64,000 nucleotides of DNA from Campylorhamphus procurvoides (taxonomy: Eukaryota; Chordata; Aves; Passeriformes; Dendrocolaptidae), in NCBI GenBank assembly GCA_013396655.1, contig WBMV01000270.1, positions 266,566 to 330,565 of the forward strand, given 5' to 3'. Both the position numbers and the translations under genes were made by a program. A model generated the notes under the pieces. It was not told the origin of the DNA. It saw nothing but the letters and a program-made list of their open reading frames with translations, and did not search any database. Shown one piece after another: positions 1 to 12,800 of this stretch (position 1 is its first letter; every line of letters begins with the position of its first letter).

Positions 1-1533
1 CTAACCCCATCTGTGCATGTTTGGAAAGTGCATCTCCCTAGGTCTCCTGCTCTTGCTTACACATTGCCTATGCTGCTTTTTTATGTCTTGCATGCTTCTT
101 TTTCATGTTTAGTCAAGAACTCCATGCATCCAGCCTCCTGGCACCTCTGTTTTTCTGTATGTAGCCCTAGACCAGTCTTGAGCCTGGAGGAGAACATCCA
201 CTAGCTTTCCTGGGCCCTTCTGACTAGGATGGTCTCCCATGGGCATCTACAGAGCAGATTCCTGTGCAAGGCAAGTTCTGTTGTGTTGGTCCAGGGTTGT
301 GATCCTGCATTTTGTTCGAGGTTTTTTTTCCTTTCCCCTTGTAAATGTAGTCTCTGGTGCAATGCTGTAGAAAAACCGGGATGAATGTAAGAGCTATAGT
401 AGATGGCAGCAGTGGGAGATCTCACTGCATTGTTTCACTTTTTTTCAAATGTCAGTCTTTAACCTTTTCTTTTGAATGGGCAAAACTCAGTTTCCTTTCA
501 TCTAAATAGGGGAGAAAGGAAATATGCTTCTGAACATTGAAGAAGGTAAAAGTTTTCCTTACAAAAGGTACAAATTAGGCTTGATGCTGTGATTGCCCTA
601 TGAATGTGTAGGATTTGCAGTTTCAGTTAGAGATAGTGAAAGGCAGAGCTTAGAATGGGCTTTTACGTAATTTCTGGCTGGAATACCTATAGATTAGTGA
701 AATACAATGTGAATTCCAATGCCTGTTCCCAAAATGTGGTACTCCAAAGTACCGCCCTTAATTGGAGGATGAGAGCAGCTGAGAGCCTGCTGGACAATTC
801 ACAAGGAAAAAGGAAAAGGATGTGTGAAGGTATTACAGGCAATTAGTAACCAAGTTATAGGAATTACATTTGTTCCTACAGACTTCACAGCTGCTTGCCT
901 GCATTGAGCTTGTAATAATTATTTTTCATGGTTTGCGTTAATCTAGCTCTGTATTAAAGATGACTTCAGTATGGGGGTTTTCTCCCAACCCACAACTGCC
1001 AGGTAACAAATACATCTGCTAATTCAGGATAGTGGGAAGAATGTCACCGTGACTCCAGAAACCTTTGTGCAACAATCCTTCACACTGCACCGTGCTCGCT
1101 TCGTTAACTTGCTTCCTAAAATAAGGTGGTGTTTAGTCATCTGTTACTCTACATATGCTGGGACAATACAGAAATTTAATGATGTGGAAAGACTTGTGGA
1201 AGTCAGTCTGAGTCACACCACACTTCTGACAAGCTGCCTAGTTGTTGTTCTCATCACTAGTGCTGACTAATACTGGCAGTCCTCCACGCAGAGTTTCTTG
1301 GTCTGGCGTATGATGATAGGTTTCTCTTCTGTGAGAGGGCCCATTTCAGAGGAGGTGAGAAGAACTACCAGCTTTTCCACAACACACAATGAAGTAAATG
1401 AAGTTAGGTATTGGCATAAGAAGTCCTCAGTGTGGATGTGATTTTCCGTTTCTGCAATACAAATAGTGAACCAGAATAATGAACATTCAGTGCTTTTTCT
1501 GGAAAGATACTTTCTTCATGCATGGAGCTTGAA
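1..1533. other. Intergenic DNA, no gene seen
   Basis: AT-rich sequence with stop codons in all frames. The longest open frames are about 60-75 codons and show no recognisable domain. By synteny with mammals, the next gene on this side of TOMM7 should be HYCC1 (FAM126A), transcribed on the plus strand. I found no hyccin coding exon here. Untranslated sequence of that gene cannot be excluded by eye. Confidence 0.6.
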
Positions 1534-1825
1534 TATCACAGAATCACAGAATGGTTTGGGTTTGAAAAGGCCTTAAAGATTATCTAGGTCCTGGGCCCAG
1601 ATGCCACCCACTACACAAGGTTGCTCAGAGCCCCATCCAACCTGGCCTTGAACACTTTCCAGGATGGGGCATCCACACCTCTGAGCAGTCTGTTCTAGTG
1701 CCTCACCACTCTCACAGTAAAGAATTTTTTCCCGATATCTAATCCAAACCTGTTCTCTTGCAGTTTGCAGCTATTCCCCCTTGTCCTGTCACTACATGGT
1801 CTTGTAAATCATCTCTGATTCCACT
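1534..1825 (-). mobile_element. CR1 LINE 3' fragment, reverse orientation
   Basis: Read forward, the block starts with the complement of the CR1 3' terminal octamer repeat (TCACAGAATCACAGAATGG). It continues with the complement of the CR1 3' region, including the stretches around GCCCCATCCAACCTGGCC and CCCCTTGTCCTGTCACTAC. This is the usual 5'-truncated avian CR1. It has many substitutions relative to the CR1 pattern I know, so it is an old copy. The right boundary is approximate. Confidence 0.88.
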
Positions 1826-4800
1826 GAATCATTGAATGTTGTATTTGATGCCCATCAAAGTAGGAACAGAGCAGTGGCTCATTTAAAACGTACATATAAA
1901 AACATATATGTGTGTATATATAGAGACTTTGACACATATATACACATAAATATGTTCTCGCCTTCAGCTAGCTGGATATAGAGATTGTAGAACTGTCGGG
2001 GGAGTGCTGGAGCTGGCAAAGGCTTGGACCAGCACTGATGTCGACCTGAGGTACCATCTAAAGTGTAGGCACTGAAAGGTTGTATTGTCACTGGTATATT
2101 TTCCTTGTGGTATTATCTACTAAGGGTAGATTGATTTGAATATAAATTTTAAAGGTTCTTGCACTTATTTCTTAAAGGTTTATTTAGGTTTTTTTAAAGT
2201 CATAATACTCATCTTTTCTTTTGCTTTTTTAGTTGTTAAAATGCATTGTGTTTTCATTTCTCTTAATAACTTGCAGTTCAGACTTCAATAATAATTGGGA
2301 GTGAATTGGAATAGTATTAATGTACGATAACAGTTTGTTAGCCAACTGTCATACCAAATGTCATCACTGTGCAGCAGACTATCCTGCCCCTAAAATGGTG
2401 GTGTTTAAGAAATTTGCCATAATAAATCACAAAGGGGAAATACCTTCACAAGGTAATAGCATTGATGTTTCCTAGGAAATTGTGTACTTGTTAGTTCATT
2501 GGGATTTATATTCGTCATTTTAGCCATTAAAGAAAACCAATCCAACTGCTATTTAGTGAAACTACTAATTTCAGCTCTCTGTGTGTTGACTGAGGAAGGA
2601 TACAGGCACTGTTGTACTGATTTATTGTGTCCTGAGCTAGAGACATCTTTTCTGACACCTGCAAAGTGTTCATCCCATCTCTTACTTCCTCTGATCCTGA
2701 ACAACTGGCTTAGCATTGCTGCCTTCTTAATGATTCTGACTGAATTGAATCTGTACATTCCCCTGGCTGCATTAAGCCAAAAGAAGCTTTAGCATAGCAT
2801 CAGTGGCTTCAGCAGAGCTCTGAATGTCAGCAGCTGTCCTCTTTGCTAAAGGCCTTACAAGCAGGCAGATGTCTAGGAAAAATAGATCTGGTTTAGTAGT
2901 TCTCTGGCCAGGCTGTAAAGATCAGCTTGTGGACAGGTGCTGGGATTTAAGTCTCCAACTGCATCTGTTCAGATTATTTGACTAATCATGAAGCAATTGC
3001 ATTTTTAAATGTCTAAAGCAGGGAGGAAGGAAAGAACTGGAGCACAAATCTCTATAGCATTCCTCTGTCTGCTTTTCGTGCTTCATGATCCCACTTAAAA
3101 CTATGTAATAGCTTTACCTGCATTTGAATTTTAAGGGGGAATAGCAGCAAGGCTGATAAAGGTTCCTTACAGCTGGATGATACCTCTTTAGCTCTAGCTG
3201 AGTCCTCTGACAAATCTTGGTTCTTAACTATTCGAGGTTGGAAAAAGCTCCTTGACTGCCTCCATACTGTGTCAAATTCATAACTTTAAGCTTCTTTGGT
3301 TATCTGTGAGAACTTGCTTTTTCCTGCTACCAATATAGGAAGCTGTGTTACAAAAACATTGCCCTTGAATCTGGCATGAACTTGAATGTGTTTCAGATGT
3401 TTAAGGCATCCCCAACTCAGTGAAGGACTGAGGAGAGATTTTCATCACTTTTTTGGTCTTCGCCCAAGACAAGCTTCCCGACCACCATCAGGTGTGTTAA
3501 AATGCTGCCAGCCCAGTTCTGAGGTGTTCATATGGCAGCACGGGGCTGTAGGAGTGAGGACAGAGAGCAGTGCCATGCAGTTTCTAAATGGATTAGTTCC
3601 CTGCTTTGGTATCGTTACCCAAAAAAAGTAATAACTTGAAGAAAAGACTGAGCAATGGATTTCTCCAAGATGCCCATTGTATGACCCATCTTTATCATAA
3701 AGTCTGGCATGTGTGATACATACTGCAGCACAGTATGTGTGCCCTATTCTCGATGAATGGCAGAGTGTTTTTATACCTTAGGAGCAGTATTGGATAAAAA
3801 CCTGAGATGTTTGGGAGCACAAAGAGTTTTGACGCATTCTGGTAATGTGAGATGAGTAACTTCTTAAATACACAAAGAAAATTAGTTACTAGGTAGATCT
3901 ACTTATAAGGTACTTGATGTAATTTAATTTCAGGCAGAAAAGCAGCCCCTTGGAAGAATCTTGATTTGCTCTTGAGATATTGAACAGTTTTAATATGCCT
4001 TGACATTCAGTACCACATTCATAATCCCTGTAATTATTCCTTCCTACTCTAATAAGAGTAGGCAGTGTACAGCACAAGTGCTGAGGGATAGTTTTGTTTC
4101 ATGCTTGAAAGAAGAACGTGTTGTATAAAGCACACTTTGTACTGAGCTGTGGGAAAAGAGGTGAATGGGAAGTGAAACCAGGGGCTTTAAGGGTAGTTCA
4201 AAATGTCTGATGTGCTTCCTCTCTGTTTCTGTGGGCAGTTTTGAATGAATGCAGAAACTGCACAAAATGAGACACATGGCTGAGAGCTTACTGGAGGGGA
4301 CAGAGCTTTTGGAAGAAACCTCTCTCATGGCTCCCTGATGCAAAGGCAGGCATCATCATATCAAGCAGAGCTTGTGCTATGGCATTCTGCCCCTTCTCTC
4401 TCTCCCTCTTTCTTAGGAACCTGAGTGCTGAAACTATCACAGTAACAAATACAGGAAATTTAATGCTGAAACAACCCTACGTGGGTGTAGAACATTTGTG
4501 GGCAGCACTGGTGGCTGCACTCTGCTACATAGGTTTAAGCATTGATGGTTTTCTTGTCATGCTTTGGCATCAAGAAATGTGTGACTGGTACCTTTTGCAA
4601 AGGAAAAGACCAAATGCTCAAAGAAACTTTAACCAAGTCTCTGGCATTTGCCACCTTAAAAACGGGAGGAATCTCGTGTGGAAAGCTGTCATTGAACATA
4701 GAATTCCCTTAAGGAGTGTACTTGAGCACTTGTAAGGAACTGAATGATGAGGGAGCAGAAGAAAACCTACAGTCTAGAGGGGTCAGAAGCCCTTTGTAGT

Positions 4801-5133
4801 GAACTATTGCTAGAACAAAAAGCCAAATTCAACCTTTTCGAATGAAATTAAAATATAAGTACAGATTCCTTAACTATAAAAACAGAACAAGGGTAAAAGC
4901 ACAAAGGGAAAGGAGCAGGAACAGGGGCTGAGGCAAGCAAGTGTAAGAAAGTGTTTTCCAGGAGATTGACATTGCCACCCGTGGTCAGTCAGTACAAGGA
5001 CAGAGTGAGGCACATTCAAAGGCTAAGGGTGTGTTCCTGCGGTCAGTGTCACCACTGCTTCTCTGAAATGAGAGCAGAAGGGTGGGCATCCCGGGCAGTG
5101 CTCAGCCTGAGCTGTGCATCATTCCCTCTCCAG
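1826..5133. other. Intergenic DNA with an AT/TG-rich inverted repeat
   Basis: No gene is supported. An imperfect inverted repeat lies at 1902-1921 and 1936-1955: 18 of 20 positions pair, with a 14-nt loop, in alternating purine-pyrimidine sequence. The longest open frames (2499-2792 and 4379-4735, plus strand) lack a recognisable domain, a homolog I know or a promoter. I treat them as chance. Confidence 0.5.
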
Positions 5134-5233
5134 GCACCCCAGTGACCCCCACAAGTTCCTTTATGTGCCACGGTACACGGTCTCAATAGAGTGGACTCCT
5201 TATGCCAAGAAGAACAATCCGGAGACTCGCAAG
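5134..5233 (+). other. Unidentified exon-like open segment
   Basis: A pyrimidine-rich tract ending in CAG (5124-5133) is followed by 100 bases and then a good donor, AAG|GTCAGT, at 5234. Only one frame is open. It starts at 5135 and encodes 33 residues, beginning HPSDPHKFLY and ending KKNNPETRK. It carries several CpGs, unlike its surroundings. A second strong acceptor (TTTCTTTGCAG, ending 5367) opens another frame, 5370-5462, starting FIAWMDDMKH and ending in TGA. The phases of the two segments do not match: the first ends in phase 0 and the second needs two preceding bases. I do not recognise either peptide and neither matches hyccin. This may be a decayed gene fragment, part of an unannotated gene, or chance. 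Confidence 0.25.
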
Positions 5234-6469
5234 GTCAGTGGCTGATCTCCTTTCAGTTATCAGCAAGATACCATTTCCTTTAGCCTGAAGCAAGTATAAT
5301 GGCAGTCTCCCACTGGTTTGTTGGACTGTGCTATATGAAGTACTTGCATGAACCTTTTTCTTTGCAGCTTTCATTGCCTGGATGGATGACATGAAGCACA
5401 GCAGGGCTACAGTCCTGAAGTCACTCTATGGGTCCTTCTGTAAGAAGTGTGATCTGACTTGACCATATTTGCTCAAATCAATATCTGCTCAGTGGGCAAG
5501 TTACTAGCTAGCATAAACTCCTCTCTAGCCTCGCCGGTCACCTCTTCTAACCTCTACACTATTCTGACAGGCAAATCAAAATGTCCAGTCAAATAAAACA
5601 CCAAGCACCTATGACAGCAGGCCACCATATGGAAAACAGAAGAAAGTCAAAAAGGAGGTTGAAGTTGCCTTGGCAGCATATTTTTTTTCTATGGACTAAA
5701 ATACAGTCCATAGGAAAGGAAACAGTGTAAGAGAAAATAGCGAGTCTCATTCAAAACCAAATGTGAAACAGCTGTGTCACTTTTCACACACCACTGTACC
5801 TCTTCATAGATGTGCATGACCGTTGTACAAATTGGGATGAGTTCAGTTATTTCTTGGGAAAATTTTGTTTTTCTGTAGAGTTATATAGAAGTTGACTGAA
5901 TTATCTGAAAAAAATTACATGGAACTCTATGAGAACGCATGATAAAAGAGAAATACTGGTTAGATAATTAGTAAAACAGATAAAACCTAACTTTTTTAAA
6001 GCTACTGTATTGTATAGATGAGAGTTTTGCTGTCATAGTTGATCTGTGCTAATTACAGCAATTATACTTGCAGAGAAGAAAATTTGCAAAAAGTATATTA
6101 AGTGTATAGCACTCAGCTGCTTGTCAGCTGAAAGGAAGGCAAGTTAATTGAATGTAACAGTCTATCCTCTTTCTGTTGTTAATCAGTGGTTAATTATAAT
6201 GTGCAGCTACATGACCATATGTCACTTGCTCTGGCATAACAGTACCGTGTCACGTTATTGATCACTGCACTGGTGGAGCTGAAGCTGCTCTACCCCTGTG
6301 CTAAATGGCTTGCAGAGAGGTGACTGGTTTCAATATTGCATAAAACTAATCTTCATTCAAAGTGTGGGTATTAAAATTAGGCCACATATCCTACCAGAAT
6401 CTAACATACATTTAGTGTGTTGAATCAATCTGTGATTTATTATTGCAATATATTGTAAATAGACAGAAA
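5234..6469. other. Intergenic DNA, no gene seen
   Basis: AT-rich sequence with short, interrupted frames. It contains the second exon-like segment (5368-5462) described with the neighbouring entry. I see no other structure. Confidence 0.5.
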
Positions 6470-6898
6470 AAATAGAATACTTGAGGTTGGAAAGGATCTT
6501 TAAGATCATCAAATCCAATCATTAATCTAACACTGCCAAGTCCACTGTTAAACTATGTCCCCAGGTGCCACATCTTCACCTCTTTTAAAGACCTCCTGGT
6601 AAGGTGACTCCACCATTTCCCTGGGTAGCCTGTTCCAGTGTCTGACAACCCTTTCAGGGCAAGAATTTTTTCTAATATTCAATCTAAACCTCCCCTGATA
6701 CAACTTGAGGCCATTTCCTCTTGTCCAGTTACTTTTTACCTGAGAGAAGATACTGATTCCCACCTTTGCCGTAGAGAGTGATAAGGTTCCCCCTCAGCCT
6801 CCTTTTCTCCCAGCTAAACACTCCCAGCTTCCTCAGCTGCTCCTCATAAGTCCTGAGCTCCAGACCTCTCACCAGCTTCATTGTCCTTCCTTGGACTT
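6470..6898 (-). mobile_element. CR1 LINE 3' fragment, reverse orientation
   Basis: About 430 bp of CR1 3' sequence in complement. It runs from the 3' end (GAGGTTGGAAAGGATCTTTA) through the complement of the conserved segment that normally reads GCACTGGAACAGGCTGCCC, to the complement of the ORF2 C-terminal coding stretch (around TCAGCCTCCTTTTCTCCCAG and CACTCCCAGCTTCCTCAGCT). The open frame at 6548-6763 minus is residual CR1 3' sequence and not a host gene. It is moderately diverged and 5'-truncated. Confidence 0.92.
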
Positions 6899-9730
6899 AA
6901 AACCAAAATAAAATAGATGAAGTGGCAGAAATATCTCCTAGAAGCAGGTACAGAATTACTGAGAAAGGAGCTGTTGCAAAGTGTAATTTTTTCTGTAGAC
7001 TTCTTGAAGATAAGTAGAGCTGTCCCAAACTGATTTAATATCCCCAGGTATCTGGAAACTGGCTACTTTTAATCTACAGCAGCTTTGGTTGTCCACTAAA
7101 AACCAAGTGTGGTTCTGAAATTAGTATCCCATAGAAATCAATCCTCCACCTCCCCTCTCCTGATGGATTTTCAGGTCCGAGGACTGGTCTGTGTAGGTGC
7201 AGATACCACAAATGAGTGTGGGAATGAAGACAAAGCTTTAAATCTCAGAGGCTGGCTGTTTGGTGTAGTAAAGCCCAAGGGTGTAACCTGCAGCCACTGG
7301 AAACTGGAGATAATGGCACGGTTACTGCAATTTAGAAAAGAATAATAAAGAATATATGCCAGAATATGTTGCCAGATATTCCTCTAACTTTCCGCCATGC
7401 AAGCACATTTCCTCTGTGAGGATCAAGCTGAATATAACAGTATGTATGAAGTGGTATGAAGAGCAATACAGCACGGTAGAGAAGGCTGCTTAATGAAGCT
7501 AATCAGACTAGGAGTGAAAGGGAGGCACTCCCCAGAACCGATCCCTTGTGTCTTCTGTTCTGCTTCAGGTAGCTCAATATTGGACATTGGATGAAAAAAT
7601 GTGTGGTTTTTTGATGCCAGAAAAACCATCATTAGTTCAGTTTATTAGACTGTGCATACTGTAGCCAATGTGTTTAATTATTTTAATTCCCTATTACCAA
7701 AATAAAAATGTGAGAACCATGCTGAAGAGGGGAGTTGAGTCTTTACAACATTAAGTTGTTTGATGGTGAGAAGGCATCCATCTACCTTCAACTATAGGAG
7801 AAAGCATGCTGCTTAAACATTCATTTATGCCCTTTCGTCTGGAAAACAGGGAGTTGGGTATCTGCCTAAATGTCTGCACTGACTTACATTGAGGACTCCA
7901 AAGCATAGATAAAAATTTAAAGGAAGATTAAATGGTAATTAATGTTTTGCCCATTTAGATCAGAGCCCTGGATGTCACTTTCTCCTCACAAAAGCTGCAG
8001 CCAGAAAGGTTTGCTGCAAAAGGAGAGCATAGCATTGGTCTGATTTGAATAGATCAGATACAGTATTGCTTTCTTCTGTCACTATTCACAGAGCTTCATG
8101 GGCGGCTTCAGTATCCTTTCACAGTATTTCCACTTGCCTGGAATGAAGGTGGATGTTTGTTTTCTACCAGCAAACATCTTAGCTTCTGAATTCAGTAAGA
8201 GTGGCAGTGTTGACGCCCATGAGAGCAGAATGTCCTCCTTTATCTTAGACTCTTTTGATTTCACCTACCTTAACCTTCCTTTTTTAGGTACATGGTTTCA
8301 TAAATAAGCTTCTCTTTCATGCAGATTATTACTTGAAAGTCAATAGCTTTCACATCTGTTTTTCAGGCCAGCGCTGAGAAACTTCATGGAACCAGAGCTT
8401 TCAACATGTGATCTCTGAGATTCCTGTAATGGCTTGCTCTTCTTGGTGCTACATCTTTGGTGCCATGGCTCTGGTTTTGGAGCATCTCTGGAGCTCATCT
8501 TTCAGTCATATATGGTTGCTCAAATGGTATATCAGCCATGTCTGCTGTGACATAAGAGCCCTCTCTAATGTGGCTGACCCTTGGGTTGGTCCCCTCGCCT
8601 TGGCCCTCATAAGAAGCCATAAGCAGAAAAGCAGGTAGAAATCATTCTGGGACATCCTGTTCCAAAAGGCCAAGATGAAGCATTTCTGACAGACGTTTTT
8701 ACTTCTGGAAGTACAGAAATCCAAACTAGAGCTGGTATCTAGTCAAACACCAGACTTTTTGGGGCAGCACGCCCCGAAATGTTGGCATTTGAATTGAAAA
8801 TCTAAATGTTCATACATGCCACTCCCTGCATTTGTCTGTGTAGTTATGGTATGGATCTTTCACTCAGATGCTATTTTGCAATGTGCGTATCTTTCACAGG
8901 CTCACACTGGTACAAGCTCCTCCTGAGAGCTGTTCTTGATTAGTGGTAGCTGCCTCTCTCTAGCTCTTTGTAGGCTTACTTGGAAGTTGCAGTGACAGAG
9001 AAAAAAGAAATAAGGAGTCCTTCTGCATAAGGAACAGCTACCATTTATGATTCCTGTGAAGGAAGGAACTGGAATATCCCAGATGAACAGGTAAAAAAGA
9101 CACGGCGGCAACTAATACTGCTGAGAGCCTACACAGACATCACAGTGTTACCACTTGAGGTAAACAGAATTTATTTGTCCTTGTTGCATGACGAACTGCA
9201 TGTTTTCAGATAGCATGGTCTTCTATCAGTGTTTATCAGACTTTTCACTTTTCCTCTGTGTTCACTGAAACTCAGCTGCCCTGAGGTGAGTGAGAACAAA
9301 CCAGAGTTTCTGACAGTAGTGCAAACCTGCCTCTAGAGGAAGGAAGCTGATCCCACTAATTAAAGGTATTTTATAGTTACAGTGTTGAGGCATTTATTCC
9401 ATAATTGCAGTTTCTTCTCACTGTGCTGCTCAGGGCAAAGAGTGTTGCTTGCTGAGCAGTGCTGTGATTTTTCTAATATTTTGTATTTCACTTGCCAGAG
9501 CTAATCGTGACCTTGTAATCTGAGAAACTCTCACCATCTATGCACAACTGGGTGGGAGCAGGACCTTCTCGTACACAGAAACACCAGCATTTTAAAATGC
9601 TTTGTTCCTAAATGGGACTTTTACAAGGAAAGTGTGTCAGAAACACTGGTATGCATTTTTTCCATTGTTTGTCTATGTGTTCTATGTAAAAGGAAATAAT
9701 CTCAGTAATGTTGAATGGGACTTTGAGTAA
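6899..9730. other. Intergenic DNA, no gene seen
   Basis: AT-rich sequence with only short chance open frames. I see no repeat family, RNA gene or promoter that I can support. Confidence 0.5.
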
Positions 9731-9832
9731 CCTGGCCAGTGGAAGGTGTCCCTGCCTATGGCAGTGGTGTTGGAAATAGACAATCTATAAAGGTCCCTTC
9801 CAACCCAAACCATTCTATGATTCCATGATCCT
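9731..9832 (+). mobile_element. Short CR1 LINE 3' end, forward orientation
   Basis: About 100 bp matching the extreme CR1 3' end in forward orientation. It includes GGTGTCCCTGCCTATGGCAG, GGTCCCTTCCAACCCAAACC and the terminal repeat ATTCTATGATTCCATGATC. The element is heavily 5'-truncated, as most avian CR1 copies are. Confidence 0.85.
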
Positions 9833-12800
9833 ATTTCACTTCCTGACTGCTCCCAAAGATGACTGTGCATGTAGTTGGATTCTGGCCCTCACAGTCAAAG
9901 ATCCGCCCATGATTGTTTTTGTATCATCACATAAATGTCACAAGACAATTGTTAGAGGTGCCTGTTTTTGGTCAGCTTCCCTCAGATTTATCTCTTGCAA
10001 GTAGTTAACCAAAACTGTATTTAACATGTACCATATTAGCAGATGACAGAGCACCCCTTCTCCCTGCAGCTACAATAACACCCTAAGCCTTTTCCTCAGC
10101 ATTTGCCTTGAATTCTTGGAGATCTGACAGTCTGAACTTCATTTGCAAGTGATGCCTGGGCCAGCATCTTATGCAGGCAGGCTCATGGGTCTTTTTGGAA
10201 TGATGAGAGGGTTTGTCCAATGAGCTTCCATATTTTGTTAAATAAAATGGTTCTGTGATGGCTTCAAAGGAGAGCTGTTACACAGCTGGATGAGAGCTTA
10301 GTAGATTTGTAGGTCATGCACCTTTTCATTTGAGCTCCTGGTTATTGCCTTGTTGCCTACTATGGATGCTGCAGCCTTCCACAGAACTGAGACTGGGTGC
10401 TTGTGGCATGGCTGTATTACTGTCAGTATCTGGTGCTTGGCTGCTTTCACAACTTAATTAAACATCCGCAGTGTAATTTTGGAGTTCCGTAATTTAGTGA
10501 TGCCTGAATTAAGACTCTTTATCCTTGAAGATGGTCTAGAAAGTGGATTATTCATTGTGCTGGGCTGCTATGACCTGTCTTGCCTGGCAAGTCAAAAGCT
10601 GATGTTGTCAGCTGTGAGGGATCAGATATAGCATGGATATCCTGAGCACTTCCAGTGGAGCAGCTTTTCTTGTCGCTACAGTTAAGGCTGGACATCTTGC
10701 AGTCGGGTCTTCTGCCTCTAGCAGCTCTTGGTAGCCAGTATGACTGACAGTATCCCTCAGGTCAAGTACTCTGGTGACAAATGGTCCAACTATGGGACAG
10801 AGCAAATTGGGTTTAAATCTATTTTTGTACATCACTTTCCCCCTCCCCAAATACGTAGTTTATTGTCTGGTTGATACAGTTCTTAGCAAACCAGGCTTTC
10901 TCCCTCCCCCATGCTCATCTTTTGATTTGAGTGCCAAATAGATATGATGGCAGAAGCTTGGCAAACCTTCTAGCATCAGTTGCAAGAGAAAAAAATATGA
11001 AGCAAATTTCTGCTCTTGAGCTCTGTAAATCTAGAGGCACTCCAGAGATGACAATTATGAGATTTTGCTGGATTTAAGACATTTTACTCTGGTAGAAAAT
11101 CCAGTTTGTGATGCCGATAAGAAAACATAGAAGTGTTTGAACTCAAAGCTTTCACACTTATCTGGCCTTTGGTTAGCATTGCCAGGCATTAATCTCTACG
11201 TAGCAACAATTCCCTATAGTACCTGCCCTCTTTTCCTTCAGCAGTAAGCATGACACCAGTCCTTGCTAAATTAGCAAGTGTAACATTCTTGACACATTTA
11301 TAAAGACCAGCTCATGGGGACAGTAAAAGCCAACTGGCTGGTGAGCTACCAGTAGCCTTTTAACTTTCTACTACCTGCAAAACTCCAAACTAAATTTGAA
11401 AGAATATAATGGTGCCAGAACAAATATCTAAGCTCTTTTTGTGTGTATCTAAGATCAAATACAGCTGGGTCTCAGGTAACATCTCATAGGTCTCTGAGAA
11501 AAGGCTTTTGTGGTACTTAACACAAGGACTTTGAGCCTCACTGACATCTGGCTGACCAGCTAAATGGATGCACATATTGTGGCTTCTTTTAATGCTACTA
11601 CGGTAAGAGGCAAAGACAAGGATATTTATTTCTCCACCAGATTTTTACTGGGAAGTGCAAAGGGCAGTGCACTCTGTTGCCCTAATCCTGTCATTTACAG
11701 AAGTTGATACGTGAACCCTATCAAAGCTCGTGAACCTGATTTCCATTTCTGTCATGTTACAGCTCAGCCTCATTGTAACTGAGCCCTTCTATCCGTCTCC
11801 TTCTCTGGCATCACGGATCCAGAGTAGTGTGGGGTTGGAAGGCATTATTGAAGGATCCTACCAACTTGGAGTCATACCGTGACTTTGGCCAAGTCCATAT
11901 CATCCTTATAGCAGGCCACCATGCTATTTCTTCCTTTTTATTGTATTAGAACTTAAGGCAGACTTTTTCACCCTTCCTCCTTCACTTTTTCTCCAATCCT
12001 TTATTTTTCACGTGGCTTCCCATGAAGTAACTTGTTTTTTATCAAAAACTACTCAAGCAATGGGAGGAAATGATAATTTATTTGTGGATAATGTGACATA
12101 CAGTTTGTTATTATGCTATATTTAGGAAGGAATGCAAGAGTTAGAGCAAGTCGTGAACACCCCTCCCCCTTCGTCTGTAGGGGACTTATGATCCTCAACA
12201 TGAATGACTGTTCATTCATGTAACAATGGGAAATTGCTGTAACAGAGGAATCAGTGTGGGAAAGTTCAATGAGAGATCTTACGAAAGGGGAGAAGGTATA
12301 TATTTACAAAATCCTTAAGGAAGTTTGTTTTATGCATTCACACTCCTTCTCCTATACATTTAATTCTCTGACACTCATATATTTAAGAGTACCAAAACAT
12401 ACAGTCCCAGTGGCCTTGCCAGCATCACTTGAGTTTGACACAAAGGAACAGGGATGCCCACAGCCAAAGCCTCCCTACAAGCCCCTGACTAGGGACAACA
12501 AAGTGGTTTTTGGACAGATCTTTCATTTCCCTTAGGAGGCATCAGCTGATACATGGCCACCTTTCAACTCAGAAATATGTTTACTTTGTTCTCTGTAAAT
12601 GATAGGCCAGGTTGCTGCCCATTACCTGTTTTTTCCTTATTTTCAATATGTGTGTTTTCTGAACAGGCTAACAGGAAAGGCAGGGCGTATCTGATGCTGC
12701 AGCCTTGTTACCATCCTGCTGGGGTCAGGATGCTAAGTCTTTTGCTGACAGGTCATCTGTTTTCAAAGTCCAGGTCTTTGGCCTTGACATAAACAGAGCA

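Noticed and set aside
4379..4735. 118-codon plus-strand open frame
   Set aside because: No recognisable domain or family, no promoter or strong Kozak context, and codon composition like the AT-rich flanks. I cannot tell it from chance.
11830..11885. Possible CR1 3' fragment
   Set aside because: Only scattered words resemble CR1 and the terminal repeat is missing, so it is too diverged to support.
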